From Nitrosomonadaceae bacterium (lineage in GTDB: Bacteria; Pseudomonadota; Gammaproteobacteria; Burkholderiales; Nitrosomonadaceae): 24,008 nt of DNA. Every line of letters starts with the position of its first letter. Position 1 is the first letter of the stretch. Of the stretch, positions 8,136 through 15,141 are shown piece after piece. The position numbers were made by a program, and so were the translations under genes. The notes under the pieces are model-generated. The model was not told the origin of the DNA and searched no databases. It worked only from the letters and a program-made list of their open reading frames with translations. Location: contig CANIWY010000006.1 of NCBI GenBank assembly GCA_947471695.1, forward strand, positions 1 through 24,008, written 5' to 3'.

Positions 8136-8935
8136 GATCGATTATGCGGACTACATTAAGTACGCTGCAGAAAATGCGCGATGAGGGCGAAAAGATCGCA
8201 ATGGTGACCTGTTACGATGCAAGTTTTGCGGCAGTGTTAGAAAGTGTCGGTGTCGATATTCTGCTGGTGGGAGATTCTCTTGGAAATGTAGTGCAAGGAG
8301 AGGAGACTACCCTACCAGTAACGTTAGACGATATGATTTATCACACTCGCTGCGTAGTACGAGGATCGAGTAGTGCATTCATCATGGTCGACATGCCTTT
8401 TGGCACTTCGCAGATAACACCAGAGGATACCTTTCAAAATGCTGCAGAGTTGATGGCGGCAGGGGCCAATATGGTAAAGATCGAAGGCGGCAACCTCATG
8501 GCAGAGACGGTCGAGTTTCTTACGCGGCGAGGTGTCCCGGTGTGTGCACATATTGGGCTTACGCCGCAGTCGGTTCACCAGTTGGGAGGCTATAAAATTC
8601 AAGGTGAGTCTGCCCATCAGGCAAAACAGTTAATGATAGATGCGATTGCGCTTGAAAAGGCAGGAGCAAGCATGCTACTGATGGAGGTTATTCCGGCAGC
8701 ACTTGCCAAGAAAATAACCAAAAAACTTTCTATTCCCACTATTGGCATCGGCGCTGGTATCGATTGCTCGGCACAGGTTCTGGTGTTATATGACATGCTA
8801 GGAATTTATTCTGGGAAGAAGGCGCGGTTCATGAAAAATTTCATGACCGGAGCGGAGAGTATTCAGGTGGCAGTAGAAAATTATGTCAAGGAAGTTAAGG
8901 CTGGAAAATTTCCCGGCCCAGAGCATGGGTTCTGA
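8132..8935 (+). CDS. panB: 3-methyl-2-oxobutanoate hydroxymethyltransferase PanB
   Basis: Makes ketopantoate from 2-oxoisovalerate and 5,10-methylene-THF, the first step of pantothenate and CoA synthesis. The 267-aa product is the usual length. Mg ligands are D48 (LLVGDSLG), D87 (MVDMPF) and E118 (KIEGG), and the catalytic Glu is E185 (LLMEVIP). CAHIGLTPQSV and IGIGAGIDCSAQ are family signatures. Two ATGs are possible: 8132 (used here, overlapping the stop of a tiny upstream ORF) and 8144 (MRTTLSTLQKMRDEG, 263 aa, closer to homologues). Neither has a clear Shine-Dalgarno. panC follows after 6 bp, so the pair forms a pantothenate operon segment. Confidence 0.96.
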   Translation: MRSIMRTTLSTLQKMRDEGEKIAMVTCYDASFAAVLESVGVDILLVGDSLGNVVQGEETTLPVTLDDMIYHTRCVVRGSSSAFIMVDMPFGTSQITPEDTFQNAAELMAAGANMVKIEGGNLMAETVEFLTRRGVPVCAHIGLTPQSVHQLGGYKIQGESAHQAKQLMIDAIALEKAGASMLLMEVIPAALAKKITKKLSIPTIGIGAGIDCSAQVLVLYDMLGIYSGKKARFMKNFMTGAESIQVAVENYVKEVKAGKFPGPEHGF

Positions 8936-8941
8936 GGGATC

Positions 8942-9778
8942 GTGGAGATAATAACCGACACCTTGAAACTACGGGCACGACTCCAACGTGAATCCAGGAT
9001 TGCTTTCGTCCCGACCATGGGAGGCCTACATGAAGGCCACTTGTCACTGGTAGAGCGTGCTCAGAAGGAAGCGGATTGTGTGGTGGTAAGTATATTCGTG
9101 AATCGCTTGCAGTTTGCGCCGACTGAGGATTTTTCTCAATATCCACGCACGCTGGAAGATGATTGTAATCTGTTAAAAAAAAAGGGTGTCAGTGTGGTCT
9201 TTGCACCTGATGATACGGAGATTTATCCGGTTCCACAGGATTTTCTAATTGAGCCCCCGTCATTCGCCAATACCCTAGAGGGTGAGTTTCGTCCCGGTTT
9301 TTTCCGTGGCGTGATGACGGTGGTATTCAAGCTATTTAATATAGTGCAGCCACAGGTAGCAGTATTCGGCAAAAAAGATTATCAGCAGATGCAACTCGTG
9401 CATGAAATGGTCAGACAAATGAATCTGCCATTAAAGATCATTGCATGTGAAACTACTCGAGCCCCAGATGGACTCGCATTGAGTTCGCGCAATCGTTATC
9501 TGAGCAGTGAGGAGAGGGTTGAGGCCGCGCGCTTGTATCGAGTTTTATCCGAGATAAAGAGTGTGGTAGAAGCTGGTAATGGAGAGTTCCAGCAGTTGTG
9601 TAAAAAGGCATGCGAGACTCTCACTTACTATCAATGGGAAGTTGATTACATCGGGCTACATCAACGCGACACTCTGGCCCCGGCAGAGGTCGGTGATTTG
9701 GATTTAGTAATCCTAGCAGCTGCTAGACTAGGTGTAACGCGACTCATCGACAGCCTTGAAGTTTCTGTCAAACACTGA
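8942..9778 (+). CDS. panC: Pantothenate synthetase PanC
   Basis: ATP-dependent condensation of pantoate with beta-alanine to give pantothenate. The 278-aa product carries PTMGGLHEGHLSLV with the HxGH nucleotidyltransferase motif, SIFVNRLQF, FGKKDYQQ and the pantoate-site block APDGLALSSRNRYLS. The GTG start at 8942 is supported by GAGGGA a few bases upstream and places the conserved block at the usual distance from the N-terminus. It follows panB by 6 bp. No convincing intrinsic terminator is seen in the 150 bp downstream. panD is not in the window. The gene is intact and of normal length. Confidence 0.96.
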   Translation: MEIITDTLKLRARLQRESRIAFVPTMGGLHEGHLSLVERAQKEADCVVVSIFVNRLQFAPTEDFSQYPRTLEDDCNLLKKKGVSVVFAPDDTEIYPVPQDFLIEPPSFANTLEGEFRPGFFRGVMTVVFKLFNIVQPQVAVFGKKDYQQMQLVHEMVRQMNLPLKIIACETTRAPDGLALSSRNRYLSSEERVEAARLYRVLSEIKSVVEAGNGEFQQLCKKACETLTYYQWEVDYIGLHQRDTLAPAEVGDLDLVILAAARLGVTRLIDSLEVSVKH

Positions 9779-9929
9779 GCGCTTTGATCCTCATGAAGCA
9801 GTTTAAAAAAATCCTAAGTAGATTCAGTAGGTCGAGCTAGAGTCTTCTTCTGCGTTAAGAGCCCCTATACATTTCTTAAGCCACGCAACTAGAATATCTT
9901 CTTGAGTTCTTCGGTATATTGCCCATATT
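9779..9929. other. Convergent gap panC / lipoprotein gene
   Basis: About 150 bp between the 3' ends of panC and the minus-strand lipoprotein gene. A 15-codon ORF can be read from 9793 but has no supporting signal. I see no clear terminator and no repeat. It marks the left edge of the accessory signalling block. Confidence 0.4.
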
Positions 9930-10574
9930 TTATTTAGGACAATTTGCAATGCAACGCTCTTCCACGATTCTCTTTCCGCCGCAATTCAGGATGCATGTAT
10001 CTTGAATGGACTGGCAGTCACACTCCTTCTCGCATTGCTCGTATCTTAACCGGTAAAGTTCTCTTTTCCGGTCTGGCTGAAGGGGAGGTACAGGTAAATT
10101 AAAATAGGCAGGTGAATATCCCATCCCATACCAGGGTAAGCCGTTCCTCCCCCATGAGGGGCCCCAGCCGAGGCCTGCTCCCAAAGGATATCCGCCCCAT
10201 CTCCCCATGGACGTTCCCCATCCAAAGGATTGATAGAAGCGGCCTGTATTCATTTGCTGACGGTAACTATGAGATTCACTTTCATAGTGCCGGACCGCTT
10301 CCTGGTATCGTTGCTCTGAGAGGGGTTCTATACGCCGTAAACACATCTGGTAGGTAGACGTACAACTCTGCTGACATGCTGCCAGTTGTTGTGTGCACTC
10401 TGCTAAACAAACGATACTCGCTGGATCGATCGGTGGTTCATAACGATGACTGACTTGGTAGCGTGGTTCAAAGCTCGCGCATCCAAATAAAGCTATGACT
10501 AGAATAGTGTAGATGAGGGTTCGCAAGGCTGTCCTGGAAGAAGGCTCTTGAAATCTTATTCCACAATATTTCAC
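9930..10574 (-). CDS. Cysteine-rich predicted outer-membrane lipoprotein with five CX3C motifs, unknown family
   Basis: I do not recognise this protein. The 214 aa start with a lipoprotein signal: a basic n-region, a hydrophobic TLIYTILVIALFGC and lipobox LFGC with C32. Residue +2 is Ala, so outer-membrane sorting is expected. The mature part has Cys pairs spaced CX3C at 56/60, 67/71, 181/185, 194/198 and 208/212, with extra Cys at 78 and 187. The first cluster, CX3C-X6-CX3C, is like a disulfide-stapled helical hairpin. The middle (about 110-165) is rich in Gly, Trp and Tyr with GWG-type repeats. There is no CXXCH, so it is not a c-type cytochrome. The GTG start has AGGA 9 bp upstream. It lies downstream of the response regulator on the same strand, with a 20-bp palindrome between them. 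A periplasmic sensing or metal/redox role is possible but unproven. Confidence 0.7.
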   Translation of the reverse strand: MKYCGIRFQEPSSRTALRTLIYTILVIALFGCASFEPRYQVSHRYEPPIDPASIVCLAECTQQLAACQQSCTSTYQMCLRRIEPLSEQRYQEAVRHYESESHSYRQQMNTGRFYQSFGWGTSMGRWGGYPLGAGLGWGPSWGRNGLPWYGMGYSPAYFNLPVPPLQPDRKRELYRLRYEQCEKECDCQSIQDTCILNCGGKRIVEERCIANCPK

Positions 10575-10629
10575 GACTTGATATCCTGGCCATTAGGCCA
10601 TCCCATTAATTACTTCTTGTATTCTGATC

Positions 10630-10649
10630 ATTGCCATCATGATGGCAAT
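10630..10649. promoter_or_regulatory. Perfect 20-bp palindrome upstream of lipoprotein gene
   Basis: The arm ATTGCCATCA is followed directly by its reverse complement, giving a perfect 20-bp dyad with no spacer. It lies 56 bp upstream of the lipoprotein start and downstream of the response regulator stop. No T-run follows, so an operator is more likely than a terminator. The regulator that binds it is unknown; the neighbouring NarL-type regulator is an obvious candidate. Confidence 0.5.
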
Positions 10650-10702
10650 ATGGGTTGGGAGGTGTTGCTTTAGTTTCGACCATGCTTTACATTTGGATAG
10701 TG

Positions 10703-11335
10703 TTAATCACCCAGTTTATTTTTGATGGCGTAACGGGTTAGGTCGGAATTATTTCTGAGGTCAAGCTTCTCGAGTAGTCTTGCACGGTAGACACTGATTG
10801 TTTTAGGGCTTAGAGAGAGCTCTTCGGAGATGGCCGAGAGAGACTTTCCGGATGCAATCATGCGTAACGTCTGAAATTCTCGATCCGATAGTAACTCATG
10901 AAGTGGCTGCTCAGCGTCACCGCTGAGAGAATTGGCCAGTGCCTCTGCCAGTGCCGCACTGATGTACTTTCTGCCGGCAGAGACCTGTCGGATTGCAGTG
11001 ACCAGTTGAGCCGGTGCGCTCTGCTTATTCAGGTATCCTGAGGCTCCTGCCTTCAGTGCCCGGACTGCGAATTCGTGCTCGGTATGCATGCTCAGCATCA
11101 GTACCGAGAGCTTGGGCTGTGTCTTCTTGATCTGGCTTAAGACCTCGATTCCATTACGGTCTGGTAGTGAGATGTCCAGAAGGACTACATCGAATGAGTC
11201 CAGCCTCGCCATCTTGATGGCTTGGAATCCTGTCTCAGCCTCACCCGCCACGATGAGGTCATCAGTCTCAGCGAGGATTTGCTTTAATCCATGACGGACA
11301 ATGGCATGGTCATCCGCGATCAGGACCCTGATCAT
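10703..11335 (-). CDS. NarL/FixJ-family response regulator (REC + LuxR-type HTH)
   Basis: Cytoplasmic DNA-binding output partner of a two-component system. From the ATG at 11333-11335 the product is 210 aa and starts MIRVLIADDHAIVRHG, the standard start of this family. A TTG at 11368 would add eleven Pro-rich residues and is unlikely. The receiver domain (about 1-120) has the acidic pair D8/D9, phosphoacceptor D54 in LLDISLPD, and K104. The C-terminal HTH (about 148-208) has LSDREFQTLRMIASG and LSPKTISVYRARLLEKL. It is encoded downstream of the HisKA_3 kinase on the same strand, with about 316 bp between them, so the pair is likely cognate. It probably also has its own promoter. Confidence 0.93.
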   Translation of the reverse strand: MIRVLIADDHAIVRHGLKQILAETDDLIVAGEAETGFQAIKMARLDSFDVVLLDISLPDRNGIEVLSQIKKTQPKLSVLMLSMHTEHEFAVRALKAGASGYLNKQSAPAQLVTAIRQVSAGRKYISAALAEALANSLSGDAEQPLHELLSDREFQTLRMIASGKSLSAISEELSLSPKTISVYRARLLEKLDLRNNSDLTRYAIKNKLGD

Positions 11336-11651
11336 GGATGATTCAGCCTCGGGAGGAGGTGGATGCAATAGCAGGATCTGAAGGTGGAAGGGATGAGAGC
11401 CTTCATGCAGTTATCGATACCGAATGAAAAATGTTTCAAGGCTGTTCGCAACGGAATTGTCGAAGTGTGAATCGATCTGAAGAGCTTAGCCGAATTATCT
11501 AAATAATTTGTTATGATGCCAGATCACCAAGAGTCTTGGAAGTGCCTGGTTGCAATTCTAGCATCTTCACCAATGCTCGCTGCTGCAATTTCGGTTAGAT
11601 ATTGGCGCACAGCAATGACCATAACGTCATCTGTAGATTGATGGGAGAGTT
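11336..11651 (-). promoter_or_regulatory. 316-bp spacer between kinase and response regulator genes
   Basis: No gene is supported here. It contains a candidate minus-strand promoter for the response regulator (11410-11439). A short imperfect dyad, ATGAC-N6-GTCAT at 11615-11630, lies just beyond the kinase stop. The spacer is long for a kinase/regulator pair and suggests separate control of the regulator. Confidence 0.4.
11410..11439 (-). promoter_or_regulatory. Candidate sigma70-like promoter for response regulator
   Basis: On the minus strand TTGAAA (11434-11439) is followed after 18 bp by GATAAC (11410-11415). The -35 matches 5 of 6 and the -10 matches 4 of 6 consensus positions. The predicted transcript would start about 68 nt before the response regulator ATG. 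Confidence 0.35.
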
Positions 11652-13217
11652 TTAAAAAAGGGTCCTCTGCTCGGGGGTGGTCTGCTCAGACTCATTTAGT
11701 TCATAAGGGATACTGACGATCACAGTGACCCCTTTTCCGGGCATGCTATCGATTCTGACATCCCCCCCCAGGAATCGTGACCGTTCTTGCATGCTACGGA
11801 TGCCGAATGAACGTGACTTGGAGCGGTCCTGTTTGGAGAGGCCTCTCCCATTATCAGATACCAATAACTCGGCACGACCATTGGTTGCTTTAAAGCTGAT
11901 CTTGACCCGTGTGGCATTGGCATGTTTCGAGATATTTGTGAGCGTCTCTTGGAAGATTCTAAAGATGGCCGCAGACAGATCTGATCCCAGTACAATATCC
12001 TCATCCGAGCAGTCAATCTCGCAGGGTATTCCGAGACGTGTTCGGAACTCCTTTGCCTGCCATTGGATGGCCGGAACGATTCCATAATCTAGAATTCCAG
12101 GTCTCAGGTCGCGAGCGATGCGCTGAGTCGAGTCGATCAATCGGTCTGCCAGGGTATCAATAAATTGGACCTTCTCTAGTAAGAGTGCATTCTCCGGCGG
12201 TAGCTTGTCGATTAGCCAGAGTAAATCGATCTTGATGGCTGTGAGAGTTCCCCCCAGATCATCGTGAATTTCGCGAGAGAGATCCATCCTCTCGCGCTCC
12301 TTGATCGTTTGGAAGTGTGACGACAGCTCTCCCAATTCTCGGTGAGCCCTCCTGATCTCGATCTCGGCGAGCTTGCCCTCGGTTACGTTCGAGATGATGC
12401 CCTCCCATGCCACATTTCCGTCCGGGAGCTTACGCGGACTTTGGCGTAGATTGACCCACTTAATCTCACCCCCATCACCGATCCGGATACGGCCCTCCCA
12501 GTTGCAGGTGGAGAGTCTCTCGGTAGCCATCTCAACAGACTGGTAGAGGGATAACTTATCCTCAGGGATCACCATATCGAGAAATAAGCCGGGTGCCTCC
12601 TGGAGGGATTGGGGTGGTATTCCGAGCAATTCATTACATCCCTCGCTCACATAGGTCAGTTGGGTCGTTCCATCTGACTGCATGATCGACTGGAAGATCA
12701 TGCTCGGTATATTAGCCGCGATCGTCCTAAAACGTGCTTCACTCTCCTGAAGTGCGAATTGTGTTCTCTCAAATTGTCTTCGTGTTCGGGTTTCAAGCAA
12801 ACTTCTTTGGACTGCAGGGACTAGGCGAGTCATATTCACTTTGGTCACAAAATCGTGTACACCGGCCTTCATCAAGGCCACAGCGGCCTCTTCTCCGATA
12901 TGATTTGAGACGATGATGAGTGGGATGCCATGGCCGCTGTCCTGCCATACTTTCACGGCCTCATGTGTGGGGAAATTGGGAAGATTGTGGTCCGACAGGA
13001 TTACATCCCATTCACCCTGATCGAGGGCTACTCGCATTTCTGAGGCGGTCTCAACCCTCAGACATTCAGCTGCGGAACCACTGCCCCTGATCAGGGCATC
13101 CATTATTAGCTCTGAATCTTCAGCAGAATCTTCTACCATCAGGATACGTAGAACTTTCCGGTCGAGATCGTTAGGGCTATCTATTGAGGGCACAGTGGAT
13201 GACTCTAGCATGTCCAA
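11652..13217 (-). CDS. Hybrid sensor: REC-PAS-HisKA_3-HATPase histidine kinase (NarX/UhpB type, soluble)
   Basis: Cytoplasmic histidine kinase expected to phosphorylate a NarL-type regulator, very likely the one encoded next to it. The order in 521 aa is an N-terminal receiver (about 22-140, phosphoacceptor D76 in ILSDHNLP, K126) and a PAS domain (about 158-285, ending WEGIISNVTEGKLAE). These are followed by a dimerisation/phosphoacceptor helix with H318 in LSREIHDDLGGTL and a HATPase_c domain (about 410-505: N-box FQETLTNISKHANA, G-box SDNGRGL, LGGDVRIDSMPGKG). No membrane segment is present, so input comes through the receiver or the PAS domain. The start is TTG 13217, or ATG 13211 two codons in; AGAGGGG lies upstream of both. 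It diverges from the EAL-HDOD gene. A run of eight C (11762-11769) lies in the HATPase region. Confidence 0.92.
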   Translation of the reverse strand: MDMLESSTVPSIDSPNDLDRKVLRILMVEDSAEDSELIMDALIRGSGSAAECLRVETASEMRVALDQGEWDVILSDHNLPNFPTHEAVKVWQDSGHGIPLIIVSNHIGEEAAVALMKAGVHDFVTKVNMTRLVPAVQRSLLETRTRRQFERTQFALQESEARFRTIAANIPSMIFQSIMQSDGTTQLTYVSEGCNELLGIPPQSLQEAPGLFLDMVIPEDKLSLYQSVEMATERLSTCNWEGRIRIGDGGEIKWVNLRQSPRKLPDGNVAWEGIISNVTEGKLAEIEIRRAHRELGELSSHFQTIKERERMDLSREIHDDLGGTLTAIKIDLLWLIDKLPPENALLLEKVQFIDTLADRLIDSTQRIARDLRPGILDYGIVPAIQWQAKEFRTRLGIPCEIDCSDEDIVLGSDLSAAIFRIFQETLTNISKHANATRVKISFKATNGRAELLVSDNGRGLSKQDRSKSRSFGIRSMQERSRFLGGDVRIDSMPGKGVTVIVSIPYELNESEQTTPEQRTLF

Positions 13218-13342
13218 TCGACCCCTCTCTGGGAGGAATTGCCATTTTCATTTGTGGACATTCCGGAACGATGGTTGGGTATTCGTATCTTCATTATGCT
13301 CGTCATGAATATTGAATCTAGTCTTGTCGCCTAGTGTTGGTT

Positions 13343-13371
13343 ATCTTAACGACTTCTATCTAGGCTGTAAA
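13343..13371 (-). promoter_or_regulatory. Candidate sigma70-like promoter for hybrid kinase
   Basis: On the minus strand TTTACA (13366-13371) and TAAGAT (13343-13348) are separated by 17 bp. The -35 matches 5 of 6 and the -10 matches 4 of 6 consensus positions. The start site would be near 13336, about 120 nt before the kinase start codon. Confidence 0.45.
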
Positions 13372-13376
13372 TTTTG

Positions 13377-13416
13377 CCTAAATGACCTAAAGTTTTAGGT
13401 GTAAGGCCTAAATAGG
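13377..13416. repeat. Cluster of CCTAAA/TTTAGG half-sites (candidate operator)
   Basis: CCTAAA occurs at 13377-13382, 13386-13391 and 13407-13412, and its complement TTTAGG at 13394-13399. The central pair forms a 16-bp dyad, ACCTAAA-GT-TTTAGGT (13385-13400). The third copy forms a near-palindrome, CCTAAATAGG (13407-13416). The cluster lies at about -41 to -80 relative to the predicted kinase start site, where an activator would bind. Confidence 0.5.
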
Positions 13417-13531
13417 TTGCCACATTGAGCATAGAAAACAACTTTTTTAGTAAACCCGATATAACCGAGGTAAGCTGAATTGGGTCAACTGGCTTAAATT
13501 AAACTTCTCAGTGCAACCGTAGGGAGTCATA

Positions 13532-14767
13532 TTGCAGGAAATTTTTATTGGTCGCCAACCGATACTCGATCGTAGTCAGAATCTGGTTGCCTACGAACTG
13601 CTCTTCCGCTCAGGAATCTCCTTAGAGGCTGAGGTCATCGATGATGTCTCAGCCTCGGCGAGTGTCATCGTGAATGCCTATACTGAGCTGGGTCTAGAGA
13701 ATGTCCTCGGCAAAAGGCGTGGATTCATCAATGTCAATGCCGAGCTCTTGATGAGCGATATGATTCACCTCCTTCCTAAGAAGCAGGTGGTTTTGGAGCT
13801 GCTCGAGACCATCATAATCACCGACCAAGTGGTCAATCGGTGTGATGAGCTACGTCGTGCAGGCTATCAGCTGGCCCTCGATGATGTGGTCGAGATGACA
13901 GATCCAATCAAACGATTATTGCCACTCGTCAACATAGTTAAGATAGACCTACTTGGGGTTACTGAGGGCGCCCTGATGGATCTCTTCGGACAGCTTAAGT
14001 CTAGGAGGGTATTGCTGTTAGCGGAGAAGGTGGAGAGCATTGAGCAGGCAAGGCAGTGCAGGGAAATCGGTTTCGATATGTTTCAGGGATACCACTTCGC
14101 ACGTCCTCAGATCATCACTGGTAAGCGAGCGGACCCCTCTCAATTGGGTTTGTTGCGTCTTCTGGAATTGGTTATGAGTGATGCTGAGACCGTTATCATC
14201 GAGCAAGAGTTAAAGCGCTATCCGACACTGACCTTTAACCTTGTTCGGATGGTGAACTCGGCCGCTTCAGGCCTATCTCATGAAATCGGCTCCCTGAAGC
14301 AAGCAATTGTCGCGCTCGGCAGGAAACAGCTTCAGAGATGGGTCCAACTCCTTTTATACACGTTAGGAGGGGTCGACTCTCAGAAGGCAGATGCTCTGAT
14401 GCAGACGGCGACTATCCGAGGCAAGATGATGGAGCTGATTGCCATGGATCAGCGTCCTCATGATCATCAGTATCACGATCGAGCCTTCATGGCCGGAATA
14501 TTATCCCTACTCGATACCCTGCTCGGCATTTCGATGCCGGAAATTGTAGCCCAGATTAACCCGGCTAATGAAGTAAAGCTCGCTCTGTTGTCTCGTCGTG
14601 GAGATCTGGGTCGACTGCTTATGCTGTTGGAAAGGAAGGAGTCTAACGATATCGAGGCTACTTCTAGAATCCTGACAGAGATGGGGTTTTTTAGCCTGGG
14701 TGAGTTAACCATCGTAGAGCTAAAGGCGTTACGCTGGGTCGTTGAACTTGATGAGTCCAGACCCTAA
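13532..14767 (+). CDS. EAL-HDOD domain signalling protein (YuxH/CdgJ type)
   Basis: A 411-aa cytoplasmic protein with an N-terminal EAL-like domain (about 1-200) and a C-terminal HDOD domain (about 205-400). The EAL site is degenerate: the signature reads YELLFR (21-26) instead of EAL, and the DDFG element reads LALDDVVEM. KIDL, AEKVES and QGYHFARP remain. Family knowledge therefore suggests loss of c-di-GMP phosphodiesterase activity and a binding or protein-interaction role; relatives affect motility. The HDOD part is recognisable from LKRYPTLTFNLVRMVNSA and ALGRKQLQRW. The start is TTG 13532 with AGGGAG 5 bp upstream, which decides it. It diverges from the hybrid kinase and shares its control region, so the two may be co-regulated. 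Confidence 0.88.
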   Translation: MQEIFIGRQPILDRSQNLVAYELLFRSGISLEAEVIDDVSASASVIVNAYTELGLENVLGKRRGFINVNAELLMSDMIHLLPKKQVVLELLETIIITDQVVNRCDELRRAGYQLALDDVVEMTDPIKRLLPLVNIVKIDLLGVTEGALMDLFGQLKSRRVLLLAEKVESIEQARQCREIGFDMFQGYHFARPQIITGKRADPSQLGLLRLLELVMSDAETVIIEQELKRYPTLTFNLVRMVNSAASGLSHEIGSLKQAIVALGRKQLQRWVQLLLYTLGGVDSQKADALMQTATIRGKMMELIAMDQRPHDHQYHDRAFMAGILSLLDTLLGISMPEIVAQINPANEVKLALLSRRGDLGRLLMLLERKESNDIEATSRILTEMGFFSLGELTIVELKALRWVVELDESRP

Positions 14768-14981
14768 GTCTGTACATATTGCTATGGCGCACCAGCTTAA
14801 AGAAACGCTGAATAAGTTATGAACGATTCGTTTGTCATATGGTCAGATAAGTAACTCGGGTGGTTGCATCGCAGCTTAGGAGCTATTGGGAGATACGTGG
14901 TATTGAGACAGGGGAATGAGGTGGCAGGCAAAGAATTCTGACTTAGAGTAAAATGGTCAATGCTTTTAGTATGTTCTGTTT

Positions 14982-15008
14982 AAGGCGTAAGGAACCCCCT
15001 TATGCCTT
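14982..15008. terminator. Stable hairpin downstream of EAL-HDOD gene
   Basis: AAGGCGTAAGG pairs with CCTTATGCCTT (11 bp with one G-T) around the loop AACCC. No U-tract follows on either strand, so it is not a classical intrinsic terminator. It may be an RNA end-protecting structure or a repeat relic. It lies about 215 bp after the EAL-HDOD stop. Confidence 0.35.
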
Positions 15009-15024
15009 CTGGTTCTATGAAAAA

Positions 15025-15052
15025 TTGGTGCCAGAGAGGATCGAACACCCTC
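15025..15052 (-). pseudogene. Degenerate tRNA 3'-end-like fragment
   Basis: Read on the minus strand this ends in GGCACCA after a T-arm-like GTTCGATCCTC. By hand it matches the 3' end of the adjacent tRNA-Leu in about 24 of 29 aligned columns, with three single-base gaps. The T stem has a mismatch and no anticodon arm can be folded upstream, although a D-arm-like stretch follows at about 15065-15085. It is either a decayed tandem tRNA or an old integration duplicate. Confidence 0.4.
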
Positions 15053-15141
15053 ATGGATAAACACTCTACAACTACTCTGACGCACTATAATCAGAAGTCA
15101 GAATAAACGGGAGAAATCTGAAAGGGCGCTAAAATTGTACT

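Larger units (their letters stand above)
13218..13531. promoter_or_regulatory. Divergent control region kinase / EAL-HDOD gene
   Basis: A 314-bp gene-free region between two divergent signalling genes. It holds a candidate kinase promoter (13343-13371), a cluster of CCTAAA/TTTAGG half-sites (13377-13416) and the AGGGAG ribosome-binding site of the EAL-HDOD gene (13521-13526). I could not find a convincing plus-strand promoter. Confidence 0.55.
14768..15141. other. Gene-poor region between EAL-HDOD gene and tRNA-Leu
   Basis: About 374 bp with no supported protein gene. It contains a strong hairpin at 14982-15008 and a degenerate tRNA 3'-end-like sequence at 15025-15052. I see nothing else in the first 200 bp. 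The region is consistent with decayed DNA at the edge of the accessory block. Confidence 0.45.

Noticed and set aside
9175..9183. Nine-A run in panC as a programmed frameshift
   Set aside because: The panC frame is continuous and conserved on both sides (LLKKKGVS); similar A runs in recG and rplI also encode Lys codons normally.
11336..11368. TTG-initiated Pro-rich extension of the response regulator
   Set aside because: MIRVLIADDH at the inner ATG is the standard receiver start; the extension has no counterpart in the family.
13532..14767. Active c-di-GMP phosphodiesterase
   Set aside because: The EAL and DDFG elements are replaced (YELLF, LDDVVEM), so catalysis is unlikely.
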